Source of the DNA: Olavius algarvensis associated proteobacterium Delta 3
GTDB lineage: Bacteria; Desulfobacterota; Desulfobacteria; Desulfobacterales; CAFBRK01
Direction: 5' to 3'
Length of the DNA stretch: 64,000 nt
Assembly (NCBI GenBank): GCA_903231505.1
Contig: CAFBRK010000234.1
Coordinates: forward strand, 17,453 to 81,452
The notes beneath the pieces were generated by a model. It saw nothing but the letters and a program-made list of their open reading frames with translations. It was not told where the DNA came from and did not search any database. Both the position numbers and the translations under genes were made by a program. Numbering within the stretch: position 1 is the stretch's first letter; the number at the start of each line of letters is the position of its first letter. Of the stretch, positions 9,698 to 18,305 are shown piece by piece.

Positions 9698-10627
9698 TCA
9701 TGAACTGTCCGGATTGGGGGCTGTGAACACCTGGAGTCCCAGCTGATCCACAAGTTTCTCAAGATCCCGGAACCAGAGCAGCCAGAAAAGGGCTGTCGGC
9801 CGGTTGGGGGCCACACGGGCGAAAAGTTGTGTCGGCTGTTTCAAAAAGGACGACAAGGCGGCACCGATCCTGCCCATATCGCTACGGGGATCCGTTGTCA
9901 TAAGGATGGCGATCCTTCGGGCCAACCGCCGACGATACACATGTGGAGGCACTCCGCTGGATCGCGCCAGGGCCTGAAGGGCCCGTCCAAACAAGGAGGC
10001 ATCCACATAGTGCAGATCGCCGCGACGGATCAGCATCCCGCCGAGCCGACCGACCATAGTGGCGCCACGGGCCTGTCCTGAAAACAGCTCGGGAAGATCG
10101 ATGTTTCCGACCCGTGCCGAAAGGGTGACGGACCCGGCGTCGGCAACGTCGACATGCAGTCGCTCCAGAGACAGGATGTTGCCTGGATGGTCATATCGAT
10201 ACGCACATTCCAGCCGGACTGTCAGGGCATCGTATCCGAGTTGATGGAACAGGGCGCCGCTGTCGGGGACATGTTCCGGAGATAATCGAATGCCATGAAA
10301 TTCGACCTGCATCCGCACGGGCCACGGGTGTTTTCGATCCATGGAATGGACAACAATCCGGTCGATGTGTACCGGCCGGGTCACCCCGGCCAGCGTTACG
10401 TCAACATCTTCCATCCCCATGCCTTCACCGAATATGTCGACATGGATACTCCCAAAGGTGACTGCGTGGATCCAGGGGACCCTGGCCACAATCCGATCCA
10501 AGCCCGATACAGCCGTGTGACGGGCGTACCGGTAAACACCCATGGGTGCGGCGGCGGCAGCGAATAGAATCAGGACAATGAATAGTCGTTTTTTTAAAAA
10601 GCGGTGCATCATGAAAACCGGTCGCAT
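9698..10627 (-). CDS. Membrane-anchored protein of unknown function (AsmA/DUF748-like character)
   Basis: About 309 residues with an N-terminal transmembrane anchor (LKKRLFIVLILFAAAAAPMGV), then a beta-rich soluble part with phrases such as VTFGSIHVDIFGEGMGMEDVDV and VHIDRIVVHSM that resemble repeating strands of AsmA-like envelope proteins. The family was not firmly recognised. Possible starts are 10627 (AAGGGG just upstream), 10612 and 10609. It overlaps the start of the divergent transglutaminase gene by a few bases, so the two promoters must lie inside each other's coding sequence. Confidence 0.6.
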   Translation of the reverse strand: MRPVFMMHRFLKKRLFIVLILFAAAAAPMGVYRYARHTAVSGLDRIVARVPWIHAVTFGSIHVDIFGEGMGMEDVDVTLAGVTRPVHIDRIVVHSMDRKHPWPVRMQVEFHGIRLSPEHVPDSGALFHQLGYDALTVRLECAYRYDHPGNILSLERLHVDVADAGSVTLSARVGNIDLPELFSGQARGATMVGRLGGMLIRRGDLHYVDASLFGRALQALARSSGVPPHVYRRRLARRIAILMTTDPRSDMGRIGAALSSFLKQPTQLFARVAPNRPTALFWLLWFRDLEKLVDQLGLQVFTAPNPDSS

Positions 10628-12100
10628 GACCCCTTATTGGCTGGGCGCTCTTTTTTTCGGGGTTTTTTTCTCCGTTTTTTTGCACTTCGCGTGGACCTGC
10701 CGGGCCGCTTTCTACCGAATCCCACCATTCAACACCTGCCGGCCGGCGAAGTTGTGGAACGCGACACCTGGATGAACATTATACAGAACAACCGGAAAAT
10801 CGGCTACTCCCATGCCAGTCTCACAAAAGGCGACGACGCGTACCTGTTATCCCAAACAATGCTGATGCGGATCAACACCATGGGGATGGTCCACGAAGTC
10901 AACCTGACCACCCACGGTCGACTGGCACCGGATTTCTCCCTGATCTCATTTCAGTTCATGCTGAACTCCGGCCGCTTCAAGTTTGTTGCCTACGGGTCCA
11001 TTACCGGAAATAAAATGACGGTGCGCACCGAGTCGACCGGATCCACCCGCACCTTCGATATCCCGCTCAAGCGGAAGCCGCTGCTGGCCGCCGGATTGTA
11101 TGATGCCGTCATCGCCACCGGGCTCGAGCCGGGAAGAGAAATGGTGTTTCATATCTTCGACCCGGCATCCATGTCTCAGCAGCCGATCCAGGTCACGGTG
11201 ATCGGCCGGGAGCTGTGGACGGGCGGCACCGGTGTGACCCCCGCCTCCCGGTTGCTGATCGATTACAAGGGGATGGTCCAGGAAGCCTGGATCGCCGACG
11301 ATGGGGAGGTGCTCAAACAAACGGGTTTTCTGGGCATCAGCCTGATCAAGACAAGCCGCGAAGATGCCCTGGGCGGCCTGCCGATCTCGGCCAGCCAGGA
11401 TCTCACCCGTGTGGTGTCGGTTCCCTCGAACGTGACCGTCCCGGATCCCTCCCGATTGAGCCGCATGGTTGTCAATATCAAAGGCATACGGTTAACCCGA
11501 TTGGATGTTGATGGCGGAAGACAGCAACTTGACGGCACTCGCCTGGCTATTGAGAAAGAATCTTTGAAGGATCTTCCATCGAAACCACCGGGCTCCGGTC
11601 CGGCCGGAATCGATCCGAAACTGCTGGCGCCCACGCCGTTTATTCAATCCGACCATTGGCAGATCCGGGATCTGGTCGGATCCATCGTTTCCGAAACCGA
11701 CCCGCCGCTCGAAAAAACCCGCAAAATGGTTGCGTGGATCCAGGAAAATATCGACCGGCGTCCGGTCGTGTCCATGCCCGATGCGCTGGCCACCCTGAAA
11801 AACAGGACCGGGGACTGTAACGAACATGCCGTCCTGCTGGCGGCGCTGGCACGTGCCGCAGGCATTCCTACGGACATCGACGCCGGGCTGGTATACCTCG
11901 ATGGGCGATTTTACTATCACGCCTGGAATCGATTGTTTCTCGGCAAATGGATTACCGTAGATGCCCTGCTCAATCAGATCCCGGCAGATGTCACCCATAT
12001 CCGGTTCTCGTCAGGAGATCTGGAGGGGCAACTCGACCTGATGGATGTGATTGGCAAAATTCAACTGGACGTGGCGGCGATGGAGGCGGAGAGATCATAA
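10611..12100 (+). CDS. Transglutaminase-like domain protein, membrane anchored (apparent frameshift near start)
   Basis: The body carries a transglutaminase/protease-like domain near the C-terminus: NRTGDCNEHAVLLAALARAAGIP (Cys nucleophile), YYHAWNRLFL (His) and WITVDALLNQ (Asp), a complete Cys-His-Asp triad. The N-terminal half is an exported-looking beta-rich region. ATG 10611 opens a hydrophobic anchor (PYWLGALFFGVFFSVF) in a different frame; an eighth T in the T7 run at 10675-10681 would join it to LRVDLPGRFLPNP. The stop TAA overlaps the ABC ATPase ATG by one base, so the two are coupled. Confidence 0.78.
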
Positions 12101-12822
12101 TGATAACACTCTCGGGGCTCACCAAGCGTTATGGAACCATCCAGGCGGTCAAATCCCTGAATCTGACGATCCCTAAGGGTGAAATTTTCGGATTCATCGG
12201 CCCGAATGGCGCCGGCAAGACCACTACGATCAAGATGCTGGGCGGTATCATTGCCCCGACATCCGGGACCGTGAACATCTGCGGAATCGACATGGCTGCC
12301 GAACCTGAAAAGGCGAAACAGAAGATCGGGTTCATTCCGGACAGGCCCTACCTTTATGAGAAGCTGACAGCCATGGAATTTCTTCAATTTACTGCGGATC
12401 TTTACGGATTCAATCGAAACGGTTTCATTGGCAAGGCCGAGGCCAGGCTCAAGCAATTTTCGCTGATCGACTGGGCCGACGAACTGATCGAATCCTTCTC
12501 CCACGGCATGAAGCAGCGCCTTGTCATGGCGTCGGCACTGTTGATCGAGCCGGAGGTTCTCATTGTCGACGAACCGATGGTGGGTCTCGACCCGATCGCC
12601 ATTAAAATGGTCAAGGAGCTCTTAACGCGTCTGGCAGAGGAGGGAACCACCATTTTCATGTCCACACATACCCTCCAGGTGGCTGAAGATGTCTGCCATC
12701 GCATCGGTGTGATCAACAGTGGCCGCCTCATCGCGACGGGCTCACCGGAAGACCTGATGCATCAGGCCGACAGTACGGGAAAGGATCTGGAAGCTGTTTT
12801 TTTAAAACTGACACAAGAATAA
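12100..12822 (+). CDS. ABC transporter ATP-binding protein
   Basis: 240 residues with a complete nucleotide-binding domain: Walker A GPNGAGKTT, a signature-like SFSHGMKQR (the usual LSGGQ is degenerate, as in many exporter ATPases), Walker B VLIVDEPMVGLDP and the switch His in MSTHTL. The start shares a base with the upstream stop (TAATG). It belongs to a three-gene operon with the transglutaminase protein and the permease at 12942, probably an exporter involved in the envelope. The substrate is unknown. Confidence 0.93.
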   Translation: MITLSGLTKRYGTIQAVKSLNLTIPKGEIFGFIGPNGAGKTTTIKMLGGIIAPTSGTVNICGIDMAAEPEKAKQKIGFIPDRPYLYEKLTAMEFLQFTADLYGFNRNGFIGKAEARLKQFSLIDWADELIESFSHGMKQRLVMASALLIEPEVLIVDEPMVGLDPIAIKMVKELLTRLAEEGTTIFMSTHTLQVAEDVCHRIGVINSGRLIATGSPEDLMHQADSTGKDLEAVFLKLTQE

Positions 12823-12841
12823 AATCGTGTAACGATTTTAT
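12819..12841 (+). terminator. Stop-codon-overlapping hairpin
   Basis: Perfect 10-bp arms ATAAAATCGT and ACGATTTTAT around a 3-base loop. The TAA stop of the ATPase is inside the left arm. A near copy overlaps the stop of the TPR lipoprotein at 62662-62684. It may act as a weak terminator or processing hairpin. Confidence 0.5.
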
Positions 12842-12941
12842 GAAACGCGACGGTGTCGCTCATCGGGCGGAGGAATAGAATTTCTACCCCTGCAACCCCG
12901 CTGAGGGGGATCTCCGAGGACGTAAGAAGAAAGCCAAGCGA

Positions 12942-14627
12942 ATGAGCGCAGTGCTGACGCTACTGAAACCACGGTATCTCTCGTTTAGAAATCGAGACCC
13001 ATCGGCCCGTCGCGGACGTGTGCTGAAAATGGCCGTGCTGGGAGCTATTGGTGTGCTCTTTTGGGGAGGGCTTTTTGCCATCACCTTGCGGGTGCTGGTC
13101 TACTTCAGACGGATCGAGGAACTGGGGGATATCCTCGCCTTCAAATTACTGTCCATGGTCTTTTTAACTTTCCTGTCACTGCTGATCTTCAGCGGCATCC
13201 TGACATCTCTGTCCAAACTCTATCTTAGCCGGGATCTGTCTCTGGTCCATGCGACCCCCGTGCCGGCTTACAAGATTTTTGCTTCTCGGTGGATCGAGAG
13301 TACCATCGACAGCTCCTGGATGGTGATCATCTACACCCTGCCGGTATTCACCTCCTATGGTGTGATATATGGCGGCGGTCCGATATACTACCTGGGGGTC
13401 CTGAGTAATCTTGTATCCCTGTCGATCATCTGTTCCGCCATCAGCGTCCTGTTGGTAATGGCCGCCGTGATGATCGTCCCGGCAAACCGGATTAAAAGCA
13501 TTTTTGTTTTCCTGACCCTCACGTTTTTCCTGATCCTGTTCTTTGCCTTCAGAATGCTGCGGCCGGAACGCCTGGTGGATCCGGAGTTTTTCGAAACCAC
13601 ACTGGTATACTTTCAGGCCCTCCGGTCCCCGGCCCCTGCGTACCTGCCCAGTTCCTGGTCCTTTGAGAGTCTCCGGTCGATACTGACCGGCGATCTTGTC
13701 GGGGGGCTGTTTCACAGCGGGCTTTCCTGGAGTTTTGCCGGATTGCTGGTGTGCTTGATCATTCCCGCGGCAAACGCAGTGTACTTTAACGGGGTCTCAA
13801 AAACACAGACCGCCGCTTCCCGTCTCATGAAACGGCCCATATCCCGCCGGTCGGTGTTCCGAAAACTCCCCGGGCCGATCGGAGCATTGGTTTCCAAGGA
13901 AATCCGGACTTTTTTCCGGGACCAGACCCAGTGGTCTCAGCTGTTCCTTATCGGCGCCCTGATTGTCATTTACATATACAATTTCAAAGTTCTGCCATTG
14001 GAGAAATCGCCCATCAAAACCGTCTATCTTCAAAACTTGCTGGCGTTTCTGAACATGGGTCTCGCCACATTCGTGCTTTCCGCCATCACCGCCCGCTTTG
14101 CCTACCCGGCGGTCAGCATGGAACGGGAGGCCTTCTGGCTGGTAAAATCAGCACCGATCACACTCCGGCAATTCCTGTGGACCAAGTTTTTGATCTACCT
14201 TACCCCCCTGCTGATCCTCAGTGAGGTTCTCATCGTGGCCACGAACATATTGTTGAATGTGACGCCGTTCATGATGGGCCTCTCCACGATAAACGTGCTT
14301 CTCATGGTTCCCGGCGTCATTGCGCTGGGTATCGGTATGGGGGCGGCATACCCGGATTTTAAATCGGAAAACCCGATCCAATCCGTGACCAGTTTCGGCG
14401 GCCTCATGTTTATGATCATCAGCGCCGTCTTTATTATTGCCGTGCTGGTTTTGGAATCGGGCCCGGTCTACAGTATTTTCATGGCGCAATACAACGGCAT
14501 CCCGCTGACCACGGGGCAATGGATATGGGCCGCCGGCTCATTTTTCGCCGCTTTTATCATGTGCGTATTGTTCTTTATCGTTCCCATGCGGTATGGTGAG
14601 CGGAAGCTTGCCGTGTATCTAAGATAG
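12942..14627 (+). CDS. ABC transporter permease (large ABC-2-like exporter subunit)
   Basis: 561 residues with about twelve to fourteen hydrophobic segments. The order is a basic cytosolic N-terminus, six or so helices, a basic loop (SRLMKRPISRRSVFRKLPGP), a conserved-looking LVSKEIRTFFRDQTQWSQL segment typical of putative ABC exporter permeases, then a second helix block (EREAFWLVKSAPI). It is the partner of the ATPase at 12100; the 119-base spacer contains hairpins. It is probably an inner-membrane exporter. The substrate is not deducible. Confidence 0.85.
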   Translation: MSAVLTLLKPRYLSFRNRDPSARRGRVLKMAVLGAIGVLFWGGLFAITLRVLVYFRRIEELGDILAFKLLSMVFLTFLSLLIFSGILTSLSKLYLSRDLSLVHATPVPAYKIFASRWIESTIDSSWMVIIYTLPVFTSYGVIYGGGPIYYLGVLSNLVSLSIICSAISVLLVMAAVMIVPANRIKSIFVFLTLTFFLILFFAFRMLRPERLVDPEFFETTLVYFQALRSPAPAYLPSSWSFESLRSILTGDLVGGLFHSGLSWSFAGLLVCLIIPAANAVYFNGVSKTQTAASRLMKRPISRRSVFRKLPGPIGALVSKEIRTFFRDQTQWSQLFLIGALIVIYIYNFKVLPLEKSPIKTVYLQNLLAFLNMGLATFVLSAITARFAYPAVSMEREAFWLVKSAPITLRQFLWTKFLIYLTPLLILSEVLIVATNILLNVTPFMMGLSTINVLLMVPGVIALGIGMGAAYPDFKSENPIQSVTSFGGLMFMIISAVFIIAVLVLESGPVYSIFMAQYNGIPLTTGQWIWAAGSFFAAFIMCVLFFIVPMRYGERKLAVYLR

Positions 14628-14681
14628 AAAGATCAGCATATAGTCATTGCATAATATTGGTTGCGCTTACGGCAATGTGAA

Positions 14682-14713
14682 GGTTGAGGGTTCAAGGGGT
14701 CAAGGATTCGAGT
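14682..14713. repeat. Degenerate period-8 array
   Basis: Four 8-mers in phase, for example GTTCAAGG and GGTCAAGG. It is in inverted orientation relative to the array at 14855-14886. Confidence 0.6.
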
Positions 14714-14854
14714 GAAATGCCAATGACATACATTTGGCAAATGTCAAACCGGCTCTGCAGAACTAATATGATATGAAGCAACAGTTGTAGCCCAAGAGAC
14801 GGTTCATAGATCGAACGAGTCCTGAGAGCACCCATTAGTTTGCTAAAAACAGAC

Positions 14855-14886
14855 CCTGGAATCCCTGACTCCTTGGATCCTTGGAC
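14855..14886. repeat. Degenerate period-8 array
   Basis: Four 8-mers in phase, the clearest being CCTTGGAT then CCTTGGAC. It directly precedes the hairpin at 14890. Confidence 0.65.
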
Positions 14887-14889
14887 CCG

Positions 14890-14912
14890 CTTCTCCAACC
14901 AAGTTGGAGAAG
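14890..14912. promoter_or_regulatory. Perfect hairpin upstream of the DUF3786 pair
   Basis: CTTCTCCAAC, 3-base loop, GTTGGAGAAG. It ends 27 bases before the ATG at 14940, so it would lie in the 5' leader. No T tract follows on the plus strand. Confidence 0.5.
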
Positions 14913-14939
14913 AACCATTTGGAAAGGGAATATCCGAAC

Positions 14940-15488
14940 ATGAACATCACCGGAGACAATGAGAAATTCCTCGTTGCGTTGTTTGAATCCACCGGCGGTG
15001 ATCCGGGGGCACAGGTATCCATGTACGAGGTCGGCGCGGGTATCGGATTGGAACATACAGAAGCCGGGCGGATGGCCGAGGAACTGATGGGCTTCGGTCT
15101 GGTGGAGGTGCGCACCCTGTCCGGGGGCATCGGTATCAGCGGAGAAGGTATCGAGTCTGTCAAACGTCTGGGGGGCGCATCCGGCACCGGCGACGGCGAC
15201 GGCGACGGGTATCGCCTGGGTGGCGAAATGATCATACCGGAGACGGGGATTCAAGAGGTGGAACAGCTGACCATCCGACTCAAAAGCTGTGCCGGAGGTC
15301 TCGGCCTGGCATTCGCGCCGTTGGCAGAGCTGGTTGCCGATCTAAGAACCATCGACGCCCAGCTGGCATCGGCCCGACCGAAAACGTCCATTGTCCGGGA
15401 GTGCTTCCGATCCATTGCAGACGTACTCCAGGATACGGGCTCCCTGGATGAATTGGCAAACGTGCGCCGGATTGTCGGAGAAAATTAG
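14940..15488 (+). CDS. Hypothetical protein with winged-helix-like N-terminus
   Basis: 182 residues, not recognised as a named family. The ATG at 14940 has GGAAAGGGAA upstream. Residues 1-75 look like a small winged helix (NEKFLVALFESTGG..., EAGRMAEELMGFGLVEV, GIGISGEGIESVKRL), then a Gly/Asp-rich linker (GTGDGDGDG) and a C-terminal helical part. The stop is followed at once by the GTG of the DUF3786 gene, so the two are one operon and probably cooperate. Confidence 0.7.
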   Translation: MNITGDNEKFLVALFESTGGDPGAQVSMYEVGAGIGLEHTEAGRMAEELMGFGLVEVRTLSGGIGISGEGIESVKRLGGASGTGDGDGDGYRLGGEMIIPETGIQEVEQLTIRLKSCAGGLGLAFAPLAELVADLRTIDAQLASARPKTSIVRECFRSIADVLQDTGSLDELANVRRIVGEN

Positions 15489-16094
15489 GTGGCCGGCAAT
15501 TATGCGGACATCGTCCGGAAGAATCTCGATCAGATATACCAGTGTCTACCGGAAAGATTACATGAATGGCTCCCGGCCGCCCGCAGCCGGGATCAGTTCG
15601 ACTTCGAAGCGTTCGGCAGGCCCTGCCGGGTGGCGCCCGATGGCATATGGCTCAATGGAGAAAAACAGGACGGGGTCCTCGGGATTTTGATCTCCTTGTA
15701 TCTGCGCCATGTCACCGCCGATGCCATTCGGCTGGAGCCGCTCGCAGCATTTAAAGATCTGCCCAACAGCATGCCCTATGTCGGGGCATTTGCCACACAT
15801 ACCCAGGGGGTAGTGGAACCATATGTCGACACAATCGCCCGGGAAAAGGCTCGAATCATAGACCGCTTGGGCGGCGCCCCGGTCCCCGATGGTCTGATCG
15901 GCGACCTGTCTTTTCTCGTCTATCCGCTGCCCAAGATCGCCCTGTGCTATATTTTCTATTTTGCCGATGACGACTTTCCGGCATCGGTCACCTGTCTCTT
16001 CTCCAGCAACGCGTCACAATTCCTGCCCACCGATGCCCTGGCCGACGTCGGCGAATACACCTCCAGGACAATCATCGAACTTGTACGGCGTTAA
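15489..16094 (+). CDS. DUF3786 domain-containing protein
   Basis: 201 residues, starting at a GTG that touches the upstream TAG. The C-terminal half carries the features of DUF3786: FLVYPLPKIALCYIFYFADDDFPASVTCLFSSNASQFLPTDALADVGEYT. The family occurs in anaerobes, often beside corrinoid or C1 enzymes, and has no established function. No such neighbours are present here. The protein appears soluble, without signal peptide. Confidence 0.82.
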   Translation: MAGNYADIVRKNLDQIYQCLPERLHEWLPAARSRDQFDFEAFGRPCRVAPDGIWLNGEKQDGVLGILISLYLRHVTADAIRLEPLAAFKDLPNSMPYVGAFATHTQGVVEPYVDTIAREKARIIDRLGGAPVPDGLIGDLSFLVYPLPKIALCYIFYFADDDFPASVTCLFSSNASQFLPTDALADVGEYTSRTIIELVRR

Positions 16095-16313
16095 CCCGCA
16101 GTGTCCGATTTTCCCCGAGGGTGATGTATAGCGGTTGCTATGAATCACTTCCGATGGGATGCGGAGAAGGTCCGGCGGTATTGATTCGGAGCGCGATGCT
16201 GACATGTTCTATGGAAGAGGATGCTGCTATGTTAGAGAAGATGACGGGCCGCTATCTTTCTCTGGGATATCTCTCTTGTCTTGATGCGGTAGGTCTCAAT
16301 GAGGGCTCGCGCA

Positions 16314-16517
16314 TTAAGCTATTTCCATTTCCGCCGGTTCCGGCCGGTTGCTGGTATTGAAAATGTGCTGGTCTGGCCTGCCCTTTCTTCGGCGAATGAC
16401 CCGAATGCTGCGGGGCGCCTCGAGGGGACGTGCTTCAAATTCCCGGCGGTTCCGTTCATCTGACTCCATGAGGCGGCGCAACTGGTTTTCAATCTGTTTT
16501 CGTTTTGACTCTTTCAT
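16314..16517 (-). CDS. Small highly charged protein
   Basis: 67 residues starting at ATG 16517, with AAAGGAAA a few bases upstream. The sequence is rich in Arg and Glu (KESKRKQIENQLRRLM, ERNRREFEARPL) and suggests a single helix followed by a basic tail. No family was recognised. Support is the ribosome binding site and the coding-like composition only. Confidence 0.45.
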   Translation of the reverse strand: MKESKRKQIENQLRRLMESDERNRREFEARPLEAPRSIRVIRRRKGRPDQHIFNTSNRPEPAEMEIA

Positions 16518-17133
16518 GGTTTCCTTTCGTGTGTCCTGCCGGGTCCCTATGACCCGGTTTTTTGTAGCGATGCCACGGTGAGGATCACGATCCCCAATGG
16601 ACCGTCTCCGTGAGACTGAAAATAGCATATCACTGCAGCATCATGTTTTTGTTATTGGGTCAACCTGAACCTAACTGGATAACACAGGAAAAAAAGGACC
16701 TCTTGACAAACGCTTGGGGTGGGAACTTTGATTCCATAAACAATATTGACCTGGCGAATTTTAGAGACGATAGAACATTGCACCCGGCTTGGCAAGGGTA
16801 TTTTTCCTCAAGATGTCCCGGCATAACCGGAAACCGGATTGGGCGCTGTCCGGGGCCTGGATGAATGATTGGCGGATGTCGCCAGCACCCGAACACCGGC
16901 CCCCGGAACGAAGACGCCGGCTCCAATACGGATATAAAGAGGAGGTGCCGGCCAGCTGAGGGTGTTTCCCGGGAGGACGGCAATTGGTGATGCGATAATG
17001 CGGGCTCCGGAGGATCCACCACCTGCCGACCACCTGAATGAAAAGGCGTCTGCGGACAGGAACCGGGTGGGGCACCGGGACGGATCTCCGAATCGGTACG
17101 CCCGAAGCGCGACAGCCCCGGTCACCCCGGGTC
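16518..17133. other. Spacer without a supported gene
   Basis: Apart from the hairpin at 16539-16563, no gene is convincing. Several overlapping short frames on both strands (for instance one on the minus strand at 16808-17125) have no ribosome binding site or recognisable motif; decayed coding sequence is possible. Confidence 0.4.
16539..16563 (+). terminator. Rho-independent terminator
   Basis: CCGGGTC, loop CCTAT, GACCCGG, then six T. It would stop plus-strand transcripts from the DUF3786 operon after they pass antisense to the small gene at 16314. Read on the minus strand the hairpin lies in the leader of that small gene. Confidence 0.7.
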
Positions 17134-17400
17134 TCAGCCCTTGGAAGTTTTTTCCTTGGTGGTATCGCTTTCTTCATATTCTCGTTCAGCGATCATATCT
17201 TCAAGGTCTTCCTTAGCCTTGATCAATTCTGTGAGTGACATGGACTGGGGGTCGCGCTCCATGAACGATGACACTTGAATGCCGTGGTCATCCAGGAACT
17301 GATCCACCTTGGCCTGGTTTTTTTTGTACAGATAAAACGTCAATGCCGAAACACCCACGCCTGCCACAAACCCGGTAACATGCTGTGACGTAATAGCCAT
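17134..17400 (-). CDS. Small membrane protein of the HMA2/P-type ATPase operon
   Basis: 88 residues: an N-terminal hydrophobic helix (HVTGFVAGVGVSALTFYLY), a basic KKNQAKVDQFLDDHG stretch, and an acidic helical tail. It is the last gene of a five-gene minus-strand cluster with HMA2 proteins and a P1B-ATPase. Its role is unknown; it may be an accessory subunit of the metal transporter. The spacing of 43 bases to the upstream gene supports co-transcription. Confidence 0.65.
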   Translation of the reverse strand: MAITSQHVTGFVAGVGVSALTFYLYKKNQAKVDQFLDDHGIQVSSFMERDPQSMSLTELIKAKEDLEDMIAEREYEESDTTKEKTSKG

Positions 17401-17443
17401 TCTTTCCTCCTGTTCGGGTATTCATTTCATCATCAAAACCCAA

Positions 17444-18304
17444 TCAAAATCCAACATGCAGCCGGATCCCGCGTTGTAATTGTTCCAGCCCTTCCAACAC
17501 GTCATCATGCGCATGGGACAGTTTCTGGATTTCCTTGAAAATTTTATCCTCGGCCGTGAGTTGCCGGTCGGTGTACATGCCCAGTAAAAGGTTGGGAAGT
17601 TGCGATAGCATGCCCATGGCACCGCCCTGGGTCGTCACTTCCCTTGAGATATTGGCTTCGTACTCACAGTGATGTTCATCGCATGAGGGGTCCATTGCCG
17701 TGGCCTCCAGTTTCAACACCCTGGCCGGGGGCTCCACAAGATGGCGCGCGAATGTCATGATCCAGGCGGTGGTGGCGCCCCTCAACACATTTCTGCGCAA
17801 GAACGAACTCAACAGGTAACCGATCGAGAGGACTTCCGGATGAAAGTGCCCCTTATCCTTTAAATCCAAGTAGATGTGTTCCGAAACAGCCGCCGTAGTT
17901 CCCAGCCCACTAATAATCTGAAGGGCAGAAACCGGTTTTTTGTTCACCGAAAATAGGGACAACGCATGGGTGGTCAGGAGCAACAGTCCCGAGAGCATCG
18001 ACAACCCGCTCAGAGGCGTTCTGGCACCGGAAGTTTTTATGAAAATTGGTCTCAGTTGATATTCGGCCGACACACACAGTGCGGCTCGCAATATGATTTC
18101 TTCCGGGGCAATTTTTCCGGGATCGTAGGATACCAGGAGATTTTGTGTCGGATCCGTGTAGACGGCCGACCGCACGCCGGGGTGGCCCATGACGATGTGT
18201 TCGGTTTTATCGGCCTTCCGGGGGGGGTGGGATAACCGGAGGCGTAGACGGCCGGGCAGTGTGTGTGCCACGGTAATCTGGAGTTGTTTGGGTGCGCCGG
18301 GCAT
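17444..18304 (-). CDS. HMA2-domain membrane protein
   Basis: 286 residues. The ATG at 18304 lies one base after the stop of the ATPase gene. The N-terminus has the motif HTLPGRLRLRL and a ferredoxin-like fold typical of HMA2 domains (heavy-metal-associated fold without the CxxC site). Hydrophobic segments follow (LSMLSGLLLLTTHALSLF and others), then a charged C-terminus with a Cys/His cluster, DPSCDEHHCEYE, that could bind metal. It is probably an accessory subunit for the adjacent ATPase. Confidence 0.75.
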   Translation of the reverse strand: MPGAPKQLQITVAHTLPGRLRLRLSHPPRKADKTEHIVMGHPGVRSAVYTDPTQNLLVSYDPGKIAPEEIILRAALCVSAEYQLRPIFIKTSGARTPLSGLSMLSGLLLLTTHALSLFSVNKKPVSALQIISGLGTTAAVSEHIYLDLKDKGHFHPEVLSIGYLLSSFLRRNVLRGATTAWIMTFARHLVEPPARVLKLEATAMDPSCDEHHCEYEANISREVTTQGGAMGMLSQLPNLLLGMYTDRQLTAEDKIFKEIQKLSHAHDDVLEGLEQLQRGIRLHVGF

Positions 18305-18305
18305 G

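Larger units (their letters stand above)
14628..14939. other. Non-coding spacer with two opposed period-8 arrays and a strong hairpin
   Basis: No gene seen. It holds a period-8 array at 14682-14713, another at 14855-14886 whose reverse complement uses the same kind of words, and a perfect 10-bp hairpin at 14890-14912. Confidence 0.6.

Noticed and set aside
16121..16360. 79-codon plus-strand frame after DUF3786
   Set aside because: No ribosome binding site or motif, and it overlaps the better-supported small minus-strand gene.
16808..17125. Gly/Pro/Ser-rich frame on the minus strand
   Set aside because: No ribosome binding site, no recognisable family, overlapping frames equally open; left as spacer.
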